Of a stretch of DNA of 64,000 nucleotides, positions 35,901 to 49,075 are shown one piece after another. How positions within the stretch are numbered: the stretch's first letter is position 1; the number at the start of each line of letters is the position of its first letter. The notes beneath the pieces are model-generated. The model worked only from the letters and a program-made list of their open reading frames with translations. It made no database searches and was not told the origin of the DNA. The DNA lies in contig NC_088303.1 of NCBI RefSeq assembly GCF_032854445.1, positions 18,423,501 to 18,487,500 of the forward strand. Reading direction: 5' to 3'. The position numbers and the translations under genes are program-made. This DNA is from Liolophura sinensis. Taxonomy: Eukaryota > Mollusca > Polyplacophora > Chitonida > Chitonidae.

Positions 35901-37160
35901 AGACCACTCTGAGACTTATTTGAGAGGATAATGGTGTGCAAATTACAAAGGCAATGTTATTATTTCTTATACTAGTTATTTCTAGAAAGATTATGCTCAG
36001 TCACCACTGAATTCAACCTCTGAATGTGAGTGACTTCACCTGTCCACCACAAAATTCCCGAACTGGCAGCGTCGTTCCTGCAGGTTTTGTACCGGAAATA
36101 TATTTATGATTTAACAGAAAGAACTTTACCTGAAAAAGTTGCTCTTGCAGAGGAGTGGAATTGGCTGGAATCCGTTGATATATCGAACCTTTTGATGTCA
36201 GTGCGGATACACAGTTCACAATGGAACAATTCCATGCGATGGTCGCAGCACCCAGGGTGTAAATGCAGGAGGTAGCATTGCCTTGTCCTGGAGTCCGTCA
36301 CGTAGGTAAGGTCTTCTGTAAACGCTGCATGTTTCTAACCTTTTTTGTCTGAGTTGCTGAAGAATAGACAAACCGAGTTTCAGTAATTAGCGCCTTACAG
36401 ATACACATCGCATATTCAACCTTCAGGTAACCCAGGTCTTCAGTGAGCGATGTATACACACTCTGCTGTCTCTGAATCTTAAGCCACGATGAAATTACCT
36501 CTCCTTAGCGGCCGATCGATGTGTCGGATATGAACGAAACTATGACAACAGGGGCAGTGGGTCTTCAGATTGGTTATGGGTAGCGATATGAAGTTTCAGA
36601 GTTCAGTACAAACTAGTAAAAATACAATACAGGTGATGCAGACCATTGTCCAGAAACGATGCCATTTGTGTCAGTGGTGAAGGAAAACCTGTGAAATGCT
36701 CAGAGGAAAATATAATATATCAAATAGTGAGAGGAAAATATAACATTCTGAGAGTTTCAACATAAGCAACAAATACCACCCATGCAGCCTCACTTTAAGA
36801 TTTCAAGGAAGAGTTTTAGGTTTTGACTAAAATGGTCAGTTTATTCCACCATCCTTGGGCTAATACACAAAACCACCGTATATAGTGAATGTAAATATGA
36901 ACCCTGGAATGTTTAAATATTGAGTGCAGTTTGACTTTCAAATCAATTTTGTATACATCTAAAGTTGAGTTCGAATGAGTTCATCATTACGTAAAGCAAA
37001 ATGGGTGAAATTGATGGATATTCGTAGCGAGTGTTAAATAGACAGAATCCGCTATATTACTGGAAAGTTAAATAGGGCCTGACAGATTGTGGAGGGCGGC
37101 GAACAGTCCTGAGATGAATGATGGACACTAAACTAGCTTACTGTTAAGTATCAAAACATT
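32916..37160. other. Intergenic with minor repeats
   Basis: No gene is supported. A possible SINE tail (AGCTTTAAACACCAATAAAA) lies near 33976, a short hairpin (AACCATTT/AAATGGTT) near 35104, (ATCA)n near 35803, and a repeat at 36605-36735 that matches 42410-42545. Short exon-like frames at 34880-35074 and 36030-36275 remain unproven. Confidence 0.4.
36605..36735. repeat. Dispersed repeat pair, copy A (with 42410-42545)
   Basis: AAAATACAAT, TGATGCAGAC-ATTGTCCAG, AAACGATGCC and GCT-AGAGGAAAA-ATAA occur in the same order at both sites. Confidence 0.75.
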
Positions 37161-37310
37161 TGTTTATTTATCCATTTGATTCGTGTATTACGCCGTACTC
37201 AAGAATATTTCACTTATACGACGGCGGCCAGTATTATGGTGGGTGGAAACCGGGCGGAGCCCAGGGGGAAACCCACTATCATCCGCAGGCTAATGACAGA
37301 CCTCAAAACA
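37161..37310 (-). mobile_element. SINE type 1, left arm of an inverted pair
   Basis: A minus-strand copy: GCCGTACTCAAGAATATTTC, ACTTATACGACGGCGGCCAG, GGTGGAAACCGGGCGGAGCC. The head is missing. It faces the plus-strand copy at 37356-37515. Confidence 0.9.
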
Positions 37311-37355
37311 GTTGGCTTTCACAGCTTTTCCATGCTGATGTCCAGTGGTATATTA

Positions 37356-37515
37356 TGCTGACTTCTTCCCCGGTCGTCCGTGCTAAGATTTACCAGCAAC
37401 CTGCGGATGATCGTTGGCTTCCCTGGTCTTTGTCCGATTTCCTTCGACCATAATGTTGACCGAAATCGTATAAGTGAAATATTACGGCGTAAAACCCGAA
37501 TCAAATATATAGTAA
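37356..37515 (+). mobile_element. SINE type 1, right arm of an inverted pair
   Basis: A plus-strand copy: CCGGTCGTCCGTGC, CAGCAACCTGCGGATGATCG, ATCGTATAAGTGAAATATTA, CGGCGTAAAACCCGAATCAA. The head is missing. Separated by about 50 bp from the copy at 37161-37310. Confidence 0.88.
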
Positions 37516-38330
37516 AATGCAGTGGTGGATTTGGTTCAAGGATAGTTTAAATGGAGTGACCAGACAGATCCCGGTATTGAGGGCGGAAGTAGCTGCAGAT
37601 TTTGATATTTTAAGGCATTTTCCTGCGGGAAATCCCTTCATAATGAAAATATCAGTAACGTTAACCCTGCATTCACCAGGTCCAGTGAAAACATACCTGC
37701 ATTAAAACCCTTGTGTCGAATAGGATCACGAGTTCGATCCCTATCATTGCATATTTTTTTACTGCATGACAAAATGAGTTAATGGTGGGTGGGGAATAAT
37801 TTGAATCACACAAGAAATTATTTATTTTTTTCATATTTCTCCATATTTTGTCAAGCTATATATTAGATAAGTTTAAATATATTATAATAAGCCAATATAG
37901 ATCATATATGGTATTCTTCAAACAAAAGCTCAATGCTATTCACTTCAGCTAACAACATAGCGTACAAATGCATTCAGGAAGAGGGCATCTGTTTATAAGC
38001 TTAGCTTCGTAATAAATGAGTATTAAAGACTGTCATATATTCACGCTATGACTGGTCAGACAAACTTGTTTCAAATACCAACATCAGACGGAAAGGATAT
38101 TATCCTATGCATTTAGCGGCGTGCAGTAGGCTGATGGTTAGCAATGAATATTTTAGCTTGGCCTATTCTGTCGGCTACACCTGTTCCATAATATCTTCAA
38201 CCGTATACTGGGGAGTCCCTTGCGTCATTTTGCAGAAGATATGTCCATGTGAGCAGGTTGGTTATTGCTCTGAGCGACAAGGGAAGGATTTTCCATCTAG
38301 TTGCAATGGGTCCTTTTGAAAATATCGATA
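37516..38330. other. Intergenic, no recognised gene
   Basis: GAGTTCGATCCC near 37731 looks like a pol III B box, but no A box precedes it. Confidence 0.4.
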
Positions 38331-38331
38331 A

Positions 38332-38618
<287 letters not shown>

Positions 38619-38918
38619 ATATATATATATATATAACGATATGGACATCCCAGTTCCAAGTCTCACCGTTTACAACAGGAGAAAACAAATTGGTAGCGTG
38701 AAACACCCAGTGTCGAACTCTGGAACAATATCTGCATACTTTTGGAGACGTCCGCTACTATGGATTCTTTTGAATGTCAGCTCTGGTCAGTCCGTGTATG
38801 TAGTATGTTCGGGAAAACCACTAGTTAGCTCTGAACTTCGAATAACAAAGAAAAGTCCGATTACATGGCTCAACAAACAGCAGCAACAGCTTTATTAAAA
38901 TAAAGTAACAGGAATGTG

Positions 38919-38920
<2 letters not shown>

Positions 38921-38998
<78 letters not shown>
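38921..38998. repeat. (TA)n microsatellite
   Basis: An almost pure TA run of nearly 80 bp, 300 bp from the larger TA palindrome. Confidence 0.95.
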
Positions 38999-38999
<1 letters not shown>

Positions 39000-39000
<1 letters not shown>

Positions 39001-40270
39001 AAGGTGCAGGTACTGTATACAGGCACATGACATCTGTACTTCAGTTGGTGCGGGTAACTGTGTTAGGGATATCTCAGGGAGGTATTAATCCTAGTTCTGT
39101 TGTGATACCTGTATGTCCTACTGTTGTTATATAGACAATATGTCAACCATATGTGGGGAAATTATCAGCAAATAATACTTCCAGGTCTTCTCTAGGGGTT
39201 ACAGTTCCAGAAATGGTCCAGTAATAACTTGGGGAAACGAGTTCCAAAATCTGAGGCTCGGCGTCCCACTGTGCCGACACTTGGAATCCCAGCCCCACTG
39301 TTGCTCAGGGGCCCTTGTATGTATAGACAACTTCTTTCAGTATAAATATTTTAGCACTTACTTAGGAATTATAAACTTTTGGTCCATAAACCCCAGTTAC
39401 AAACTATTGAGATATACTGTCTCAATCATGGTTGGGAATATCATTCCCACAGTCTGGGAAAGTCAGTCCTCAGCCTGGGAACACTTGTGTCACAATTTGA
39501 AACTAACAGTCCCACTGTCTGTTGGTATGCTCTAAAGCTGAAATCCCACTTCAGTGCTGACAACTTGTCTAGTTACTACTTTAACTGCTGATATAAATGT
39601 AAAATACCTGCCTTAGAAAGCTAACTGGAAATTGACATATTAACACGATGGTGGTCCGAGATCATCTGGGACTAAAAGTTTTGGTTTTAATACTGGTTTT
39701 AGGGTCACTTTCCTGGCGGATATCGTGGCCCATCAAATTAGTGTTTTATTTTTTTAACACATGAATATTTTGGATAGATAATGGTAGTGCATTGGTATTC
39801 TATTTACATATGTACATGAGTCAATTACTGAAATTAATCCTTTTGTGGTAGCATGTGTATAGCTTATTGTATAGGTTCAGATGCTGTCATGTTTATCTGA
39901 GTTGCCTATACAGATATTTACACAGAGAGAAAACAACAGTAGTGCTTTTATTTATTGGTTAACAGTTTTATTCTCTTGCTTCCTCCTCTCTCACGTGGAG
40001 TTCAGGAGCACCCGCCACATATGCCGGACGCCGTCCAGGAAAAACCAGCGTACTGGAAACCTGTGCCTGTAACAAGGTGTGTTAACAGGAGCAAGGATGT
40101 CGGTCCTCATCCACTTAGTTGAAGCAAGAGATAGTCCTATTGTTATGATGCCTTTCCTGTTTCTGGTCTTCGTTTCCTTGGTGTTAATTTTCTTTGGTCC
40201 CATGGGTCTTCTTATTGTTTTCCATGTCTTCTTCTTTAGCTGATTTCCTTTTCTATTTCCAATTTTTATT
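39000..40270. other. Intergenic, no recognised feature
   Basis: No supported coding or repeat feature. Open frames on both strands near 39880-40200 lack motifs. Confidence 0.4.
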
Positions 40271-40415
40271 CGAGGTCCCCCATAGCGGCGCAGACAGCAC
40301 GTTTATAGACCGTTCCTGGCCTAGAGTGTTTAGGTGCACTCCGTCGTTGGTTAGAATTTGGGAATAAAAGTGGGTATTTGCCCAGTGTTTATAGTCTACC
40401 CTCTTAAATATTCAT
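40271..40415 (-). pseudogene. Possible SGNH-hydrolase-like C-terminal fragment
   Basis: On the minus strand a short frame reads ...Asp-Tyr-x-His-Trp-Ala-Asn... and then Asn-Asp-Gly-Val-His-Leu-Asn-Thr-Leu-Gly-Gln. The Asp-Gly-Val-His-Leu-Asn block matches the catalytic Asp-x2-His region of SGNH esterase-like domains, which also occur in some retroelement ORFs. The Ser/Gly/Asn blocks expected upstream were not found in 40420-41160. It is either a pseudogene fragment, one exon, or chance similarity. Confidence 0.35.
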
Positions 40416-42409
40416 GAGTACCAAGGATGGTACTCAGGGTACTGATTGGCTAAAACCAAAGTCACAACATCTATGTATAGAAATGCTATACCTGTACACG
40501 TGTATCTAATCTTATGGCGCAAAAATCTAACTGTAAATTGATTTTAATAATTAAAAGATGAACAATAACTTGTAGGTAAAAGGGAGAAGAGCCTGAAGAG
40601 AAAAAGATATTTACTTTCGCAAGTACAAGTTAATGCACCTATTGAAGCTCTTCAATATGAGTTTAACACTGAAGGGTATCGTGAAGTAGGACACAGACCC
40701 ACATTACAACTTCCGTTTTTCGGGAGGGGGGGGGGGGGAATGTATGTCTGTGTATTTTAGGGTGTAAAGTCTTTTTTTGCTGCCAGCCAGCCGTTGATAG
40801 TGTATAGGTGCATGCTTGGTATCAAAGTGCTGGAAATTGTCTATGCTTTGGGCAGGTATGAGTTTTACGGATGAAAGTTTTAAATTCTGGGCGAGAGGAC
40901 ACAAGGAAAAAGGTTGTGATGAGGCTGCGAGTGACGTCCCCTTGGCGTTACTGGGCACCCATCCTAGCTGCCGGCATAGAAAGGTCCAGATTTTGACAGT
41001 CAACCTATGTCAAGATTTTAATGGCTTCTTTTTCACAAACTGGGTCAGGTATGCACCAAAGCTTATTGGCCACGGAGTGTTCGGGGCTGCGCTACAGCGC
41101 CAAACGTTAACATTGGAGCTTATGGAAAATTTTATGACAAAATCATGCCACAGTCAGTGAGTACTAATGTTGTTTTAACTGGAAAGATACTCTGTCCAAA
41201 CGTAATGGAAACTCATAGAAAAATGCTGTTTGCAACCTAGCAATACTATATCTGATCACCATACTTGGAGAGAAACTCCTTCAACATGTCAATGTATTAT
41301 ACGTGAAATATGATCATCTAATTAAATCATCAAGTATTCAAATTTTTTACGTTGGAAAGGACAGGGGTCCACGGAAACTGTGTCCTTCAAAAGTTATATC
41401 AAGGCTCCAAATATAACTTGCGAGTCCACAAACTATCCTGTCTCTATATGTTTAAAATCTTCCAAAATATTCCACAAAAATTCTAATTTAATTTAAGGAT
41501 ATCTCTAACCGATAAAAATTCACATTCTAGACATAGGTAAAACCTATGTCTACGTTATGGGCAAGGCAGTATATTAATCCCTGACCTGCCATACAAGCAT
41601 ATGAAATAATATACTGTTCCTAGCAATATCGCCACAGGATCTTGTGCCATATTATGAATTTTCTTTAGTTATCAAGATTATTTGATTTTCTGTTTTTATA
41701 CAAATTAAATTCATAGCGATGCCTTGGCCCAAAAAACTTACCCTTACAAGGAAAGTCGCATTTAGGCTTTGAGTATTTTACGCAAGTGTTGTGCTTTAGA
41801 CGGTGTAAAATGGACAACTGGTGGACATTAAGGCCGTCTGGTAAACTTCACTCTGAATACCTCTTGGGAGAAGTCCAGTCTCAGTTTTGCAGCAGCCAGT
41901 GACAATTTTCTCCATCATTTATTCAAGTCATTGGATCAGATACTTACCTACTGAGGTTCGCAAAGGATATATGCAAATAGGAACATGACAGCAAACCAGC
42001 AGCTAGCTCTTTGTGCCGATTCAGATGAGAAGGAAATATGTATTTTCCACTCGTACAGAGAGATCTGTTATCAAATTTTGCCTACACTCCTAATATCAGC
42101 GGCCTATCTCTTCATACTTTACTACATCAACCAATGATAAATTTCAGTAAAATAGGTTCGCGACGGACGAAGAAGAAGAAAATTTAGTCAGGGACATCGA
42201 CGCATGTCATTTGTTGACGCAACTTTTAAAAATTCCTGTCCCGAGGAATTCCACTAATAGGCCTATAACGGAAAATCAAGCTATGTTTATCATCGATCGA
42301 TATTTATTTTTTTTATTTATTTACTTCATGGGTTATTTTTTACATCTGAGCGGATATCCTATGCATGTCAGTAGTTTTATCCAAAGTACCTGAGTTCAGT
42401 ACAGGCTTG
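40416..42409. other. Intergenic, no recognised feature
   Basis: A poly-G run lies at 40725-40738. Open frames overlap on both strands at 40704-41160 without recognisable domains. Confidence 0.4.
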
Positions 42410-42545
42410 GGAAAATACAATGTAAGTGATGCAGACTATTGTCCAGAAACGATGCCTTTTATGCTGTTTTAGTTTAGTTTTAGTTAACATTTGTTATGCT
42501 GAGAGGAAAACATAACATATGAAATGGTGAGGAAAAAACGAAGGA
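42410..42545. repeat. Dispersed repeat pair, copy B (with 36605-36735)
   Basis: It shares AAAATACAAT, GATGCAGACTATTGTCCAGA and the following AAACGATGCC with the copy at 36605. A short flanking word (CGAAGAAGA then AATTTAGTCAGGGA) occurs twice nearby, at about 42168 and 42549. Confidence 0.7.
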
Positions 42546-42662
42546 CGAAGAAGACGGGAATTTAGTCAGGGATATAGTTCACTACCTTGGTGAGCATTTT
42601 CCCGTGTACAGCAGCCTATGTGTAGCATCGTGTCATTGGCTGAGGCAAGTATATATTTTATT

Positions 42663-42955
42663 TAATTCAGCACATTTTATATTCATCAGCTATGGAGTCA
42701 ATTATTTGTGCCCGCTTCATCAGCGCAGCTTTATTCAATGTGTCTGAAAAAGTAATAAACCTAAGGTAAATTTTCTTATGCACTTAAATAAATTGCAATT
42801 GTTTTCTAGCCTCATCAGCTATAAAGTCGATTATTTGTGCATGAAGGCTGCATGAAGGCACTAAACGTAGCTTTATCTGAAGTGTCTGGCTTAATAAACC
42901 TATGATAAATTTTCTTATGCACTTGAATAAATTGCAATTGTTTTGTAGCCTGGCT
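42663..42955. repeat. Two-copy tandem duplication, about 140 bp
   Basis: ATCAGCTAT-AGTC-ATTATTT, AAATTTTCTTATGCACTT and AATAAATTGCAATTGTTTT occur once in 42665-42812 and again in 42813-42950, with substitutions. Confidence 0.85.
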
Positions 42956-42959
42956 TAAT

Positions 42960-45900
42960 TGTTTACTGAATAAACCTACCGTTGAAAGCTCGGGTATTAT
43001 AGTTTTTAATCAATAACTTGTGGCATTACATTACACACAATATCTAACAAATGCTACAGATGACATACATGAGTATGCTGGACCTCTGGCATATTTCTGT
43101 TCAGATGAACTCCAGCACCCATTTACTTTTGAAAAAAATCCTGCTTTCGCCTTAACGAAACAAATACTATTTTACACCTGGTAAAATACGTGCTTGGGTA
43201 CTCTAAAATTTAAATTTTGATGTATATTTTATGTTATACCTTTCCTTAAGGATTTCGAGGTATTATCTGTACTCTCCCTGTATGTGTGTATGCATATTAG
43301 CACTAGTTTTGCAAAACTAAATATACAAATACGGTACACCGTTTTAAAACTTGCCTGTATTCCGTGGTATATTTGCTCTTTACTGGCCTTTTCCGGTATG
43401 ATGCCTAGCTTGTTGGATCAATCAATCACGTCGAATTGTTTCGAGCTATATACCGAGTTTCTCTGATTATCTCGTCATCAGTATCATGTAGTATTGTCCA
43501 ATATGCGACTAGTGCTAAACCTGTAACCCTTTGTGACAGATCTGCAATACTGTACTTCGGTTGTTGTTTGTATAAGTACCACCCTGCATTTGACTTGAAC
43601 TCAAAATCTGATTGTGTCTGAACAATTGCTGACCAAAAAATGGAAACTTTTGGAAAGATTTCTTGTGGCCCCACGATATGGCTGGTTATACTACATCCAT
43701 ATACTGATTTGCTGTATGATATTCGAGCTTGAACTTGTAGTAAGTCATTCTTCAAAATATTATCCAAACCTATTATCCAAGTTTATGAATTATCACTTCT
43801 TACCAGTAGCCTCAAAAACTTATCTCTAACTCAGTGATTAAATCATGTAAACGTGAAAGATCGTGCACATTTTGAAATACACCAGACTTTTGAATGTCGC
43901 GCTAAACGTAATTATCTGTTCACTTGAGATATGTGCATATCTATACCAGTATTTCACCCATTCAAACCTTTGTCTATCTGTTTGGTTGGTATGTACTGAA
44001 TACAGAAGACAACGTAGCCAGTAAAACCAGAAAAATGACAGTGTGATACGTGTGGTTCACAAACAGTCACACGTGTAAATGGTGAAATCTGGTCTTTATT
44101 TACTTGTTATGACTGTTCACCTAGATGTTTTTCTTAAGAGTTCTATAAAAACAATCTGGTTGTCATAAAACTTGTTTGGCGAATGAGACATCCACAGGTT
44201 CAGTGATCGTGGAAATGCGTGGGCCATGAAGACCGGAATTATTGTCTCTCTGGGCTCAGCCAGACGATTCACAGCGTCTTGTGGGCGTTGAGAGGAAATC
44301 CGTTCACTTGAATAAGATGAGCCACTCGCAGATACATACTTATTTACCTTAAAATACAGGATTGGTGCCAAATGCCGAATGGCATTTATGTATATGTTTT
44401 TTCACATTCCCGCAAAGGAGAACCAACTCGATACTATCGCTAACAAACACTCTTTCCGAAAATACAATACAATGCATGCCCAACCCGCTTTGGAAAGTAA
44501 GGCCAATCTGGATTTCTGGTATTTCCCAAAAGCGCTTTTCAAGCCAAAAGTGTACACAAATTAAATACATCAACCACGATGTACAATGAGCTAAACCATT
44601 TGGATGTCAGGTGAACATTTGCAGCATCTTTCGCAAAACCCGTCAAATCCCATATATGTTTTCACCAATCGCGCTTGTGGCTGATTTCTTAGCCACTATA
44701 ACCCAGTTCTACGCAGGTGATGCTTGCTAGTTTTCATTTTTAAATACTGTTGAACTAAATTTTTTTCTCTACAAAAACATGTGTTGGGTTTACGGTAAGA
44801 AACATTTACTGCATTAAAACATCCATAGCATAAATCGACGTCAAGCGTATAATTAACTAACCTGTTATGAGACTCGCCGAATCAAAAGGGCTCTTGGCAA
44901 TCAAATTTGTCCATCTAATCATATTTTCCTGGCCTATACCACAGCAGTTAGTGAACCTGCCTTCATATATCATGCTGCTTTAATAAGACTGACGTTGAGG
45001 TCATGGCCTTTATCAGCCTAAATGCAGGCACATGTATGGCCGAGTCTAGGGAATGTTCTCGCTCTTGAATGACATTTTGAGCCGCCACATCGACCACGTG
45101 ACTAAGACAAACAGATCAATATGGCGACCGCAGTATATGTAGACCATGAAAATGTCCATTTTGTCAATTGTATTATTGTTATTGAGTAATTTGGATAAGC
45201 CAAACTAAGAACAGGATTGCTAATTTGTAAAACATTCGTATGACATAGATTTATGACAGGGAAGCTTTAATGCGGATGCGAATGTTCCTTACGGTCAGTC
45301 CGGCACATGTGGGACTGTTTCACACCATCATTCTCGCGACATTGTTGCTCGAATTGAGAGTTACCCACAACTTTATATTATACATATTATACTGTGAAAA
45401 TTTTCCGTAAAACAATAAATCAACAGTCTCCGTAAGTCTATATTCAGTTTTCCATAAATTCTAGCTACGATTCTATAACCTTTCTTTCAGAACGATAGCA
45501 ATGATTGTCTTGGTAAAAAAAGAACGCTGACAGGCTTCAGAAAAAATAACACACATGATTTTTTTAAAATCGTTAAAACGGTGCAGTCTACGAAGAGAGT
45601 GGAATTCCAGTGACACAAGCAAAGGAGGGAACAAAGTGACGTACTGTTGCCACAGTTGTGGACGTCTTAACTTTTGACTGAGAATGTGAAAGTCTTGCAT
45701 GGAGTCTCCCAAGGCACACTGTATGCAACTTCTTGAAGTTAATACAACAGTTTCGTCTAACTGGCTGTTAGACTTCTCCATCTATTGGTCACAACGAAAT
45801 CCACGCCAGCTTGTGGGTCTAAGCCAAGACATTTTGTGAGTATTTTGGCGGTATTAGTAATGCTCAGGGTCTGTCGTACATTTGTCCATCAAACGCGCCG

Positions 45901-46320
45901 TCATGAAAATGAGAAAAATTTCTCAAAGGGCCGTAGGAAAACACAAACCCCTCATTTACAGACAAGTGCTGCGTCAGCCTGAAGCCTGGATACGTTAGCT
46001 GATTTGGGCGGAAATTAAGTGCGTATATACATTGGAAGTTATTATTGAAAAAAACTCACAAATGATCTCCCTGTTTACAAGAAGCACGGGATGGCCCCTT
46101 TCATAGTGACCTTGAAATGTCATCAGATGAACTCGTATATCAGGTCTCAGTGTAATATCTCGTGGCTATACATCTCACCAGCGCCACTGACCAACAACTT
46201 TCTATTACATGCCCAGAAGGCAGAAATGTGCATGGTGATTATCTTACACTTGACTCTGGTATAACGTATACGTGACTGGCCTAGTCACGGCTACACGGCG
46301 TACCGCAAACTGATATGGTA
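42960..46320. other. Intergenic, no recognised feature
   Basis: Open frames at 43426-43767, 44117-44573 and 45473-45781 show no domain I recognise and overlap frames on the other strand. Confidence 0.45.
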
Positions 46321-46324
46321 TTTA

Positions 46325-46622
46325 TGCTTGGAATTTTACGTCGTACCTATTAATTTAACGACGAGGAGTCGTTAGGCGTGTGTAGATATACTGTGTCTTC
46401 TTGTGGCACGGCGAGTCCATGCCGCCAGACATGACACCCCACCCAGTCACATTATACTGACACCGGGCCGACCAGTCCTTTTTAATTGCGCTGGCCTCTC
46501 AGTGGTGACCTCCAAATGGCAGCAACAACTACCATTTTTACAGTCTTTGCTATGACCCGACCCAAGTTTGATCTCGGGTCTCTCGACTTCGAGGCGGACT
46601 CTCAAACCATTAGACGGTCAAA
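46325..46622 (-). mobile_element. SINE type 2, full length
   Basis: Minus strand: an A-box-like TCTAATGGTTTGAGAGTCCG, a B-box-like GAGATCAAACTTGG, body landmarks GTAAAAATGGTAGTTGTTGC, GTATAATGTGACTGGGTGGG, TGGACTCGCCGTGCCACAAG, and the tail TACGACGTAAAATTCC. It is the most complete type-2 copy here. Confidence 0.88.
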
Positions 46623-47194
46623 AAACTGACGTGGAAAACAAACGTATGGCGTTGCAGCCACATGACACAAAATGAAATGTCCTACTGGCCGATTAGGCGA
46701 GTATAAATATGTGTGGCTTATTTGCTTATTTGGCAGCGTTCACGTCACCAGAAACCATTGAAAATCTATTGGCTAGCGAATAACCAAGTCAATATATCTC
46801 CAAGTGGAAAATAACCGATGACTGTCCCCCTCATATACACAAATTGAGATCAATGAAAACAAATATGCATGTTAATTAAAAGGTATGTCAGCTGCTTAGT
46901 AGGTCTATATTTTGTCTTTGCCTACCTGGGGAAGAAAATTGTATTCATTCAACGGCCGATGACACCAGAGGAATAAGAGTTCACGTGTTCTAAATTATCT
47001 TTTTCTTTAGACTTCCTTGTTGACCTATAAAACGCCATCATTTAAACATCTACAGCTCAAAATAAATATTCCATTTGTAAATCGATTCAACCCACCAATT
47101 TCGATCAAGCGAGATGTCGCTGAATGAAAAAAAATATCTGGCTGCACTATAAGGACGAATCCCGCGCGAAGAAAGATCTGTCCCATATGAACCA

Positions 47195-48225
47195 GATGAC
47201 GACGTCATTCGTTTAGAACCATGGCTGGATGTAGAATGTTATCTTTACCAAGCCCTTCATTGGCTGATTTCATTTCCTTCACCTGTGATACTTAAATAAA
47301 ACCCAAGGTTATTGCACGTGGATTAGTGTACCAGCCAGTGAATCGTCATTTTACTGAAAATGGCCTTTTTCTAAAACTTACCATTCGTTTATAGTAACAA
47401 CCAGTCTGCTTTGGTGGTAAATTTTCCCTGTCTCAGGTGTCAGTACAAAACATTGTCTTACGGAATATTTTGTCCGTGTGGGGTAACAATTGAGCCAGCG
47501 GTAAATGGTAAAAGGATCGGAATCCCTTTCTAAGTACACGGATATCCCAATATCAGACATCATACGACAAATTTCGTCAATACCGAATACACTTTGGAAT
47601 GCACATCGGTGTTTTTAGACGTTGTCTCCATTTCAGGCACATTTTTTAAAAATAACCTGCTGTAACCACAACCTGTATAATCGTGAGCATAGACATTAGT
47701 CGTTGTGATCATTTCAAATGTACATGAATACGGAATATCAAATTGAATAGACAGAAGAAGTGCTGTGACCAAAACTAACTCCAACCTGACAGAACTGGCA
47801 GAAACATTTCTGCCACATGTCACAAAATGCGGCCATCAGTGCAAAGATGACCTACGGCCTTCATTACGCCACGGAAGTCGTAAATTCAATATGCGAGTCA
47901 ACACTCTCGACCTGAAGATAAAGGTCCTTGTGATATGTTTTTACACCTTCTGTTCATTAGTCAAGATTCGTCACTTACTTTTAAACGTTGCAGCATTGAC
48001 CTCCTTGCCATTCCAAATTAGTTTTATCTGGAAACATATATAGGACCTGCTACATTAGCAGAATGAGTGAGTTGGGTAATGCGCTGAGAATATCTAGAAC
48101 AGATGGAATACAGGTAAAAAAAACACTGATAGACCTTTCATACAAAAAAAACTTTAAATAGAGGTTCCTCTGAGGAACAATCGGGGTGTTTTCATTAGCT
48201 AAAAGGCTGATCTAACATGTCTGTA
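47195..48225. repeat. Tandem segmental duplication, unit 1
   Basis: Colinear with 48360-49075 over most of its length; shared words include TTGCACGTGGATTAGTGTAC, AACATTGTCTTACGGAATAT and TCTAGAACAGATGGAATACA. Unit 1 keeps an exon-like minus-strand frame; unit 2 does not. Confidence 0.9.
47382..47610 (-). other. Possible internal coding exon of an unknown gene
   Basis: A minus-strand frame open from about 47610 reads into GAATG|GTAAGT (donor-like, near 47383). It includes Asp-Glu-Ile-Cys-Arg, Trp-Leu-Asn-Cys-Tyr and Val-Arg-Gln-Cys-Phe. The three cysteines suggest a secreted domain, but I do not recognise it. A second frame upstream (47560-47823) has a hydrophobic run (Leu-Val-Leu-Val-Thr-Ala-Leu-Leu-Leu). 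In the duplicate at 48500-48760 the equivalent frame has a stop and the donor is lost. Confidence 0.3.
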
Positions 48226-48359
48226 TAGAACAGTCAATATTAATAAATCTCTTGTTAACTCGAATTCGTTCCTAATAGAGTCTTAGGGTCGTGATATTTA
48301 CATCATTTCTCATTTCCGAGGGATTCAAGCTTATCTGTAAGTGATCTGTCCGATATGAA

Positions 48360-49075
48360 ACATAAGACTATGCTGTTCGTTCAGAACCATATCTGGATGT
48401 GGAGTGCTATCTCTGCCAAGCTGTTTGGGCTGATATCCTTTCCTTCACCTGTGTGGTAATTGCACGTGGATTAGTGTACCAGCCAGGGAGTCATCATTTT
48501 ATTTAAAATGGCCATTTTGTATAACCCACTTTTCGTTTAAAGTACCAACGCATCTGCTCCGGTGGTAAATTTTCACTGTCTTAAATACCAGTACCAAACA
48601 TTGTCTTACGGAATATTTTGTCCGTGTGCCATAACAATTGAGCCAGCGGGAAGTGATCGCAGGATCTGAATCCCTTTTTTTAGTATACGTATATCACAAT
48701 ATCAGACGGCATACGACGGATTTCGTCAATATCGAAAAACTTTGGCATTCCAGGCACATTTGTGAATTTAGTCTGCTGTAACCCAGTCTGCTTGGTTGTG
48801 AACATAGACATTGGTCGATGTGATCAATTCAAAAGTATATGAATGTAGAATATCAAACTAAATAGAGAAAAGAAGTGCTTTAACCAAAACCAACACTAAA
48901 GAATAAAAATGAAAGGCAGCAACAGAATGAGCGAGTCGGATAATGCGCTGAAACTATCTAGAACAGATGGAATACAGGTTAAAAAAAACAATAGATATTT
49001 CATTCAAAATAGACTTTAAACAGAGGAACAATCTGGGTTTTTCATCCACTAAAAGGCTGAATTAACACCGGGCAC
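48360..49075. repeat. Tandem segmental duplication, unit 2
   Basis: Counterpart of 47195-48225 with several deletions. The exon-like frame is interrupted and its splice donor changed to AAAAGTGGG. Confidence 0.9.

Noticed and set aside
36030-36275. 81-residue frame with a donor-like GTAAG near 36304
   Set aside because: No acceptor matched in frame and an open frame of equal length lies on the other strand.
37690-37760. Possible tRNA gene (GAGTTCGATCCC B box)
   Set aside because: No A box or cloverleaf can be formed upstream; probably a SINE relic or chance.
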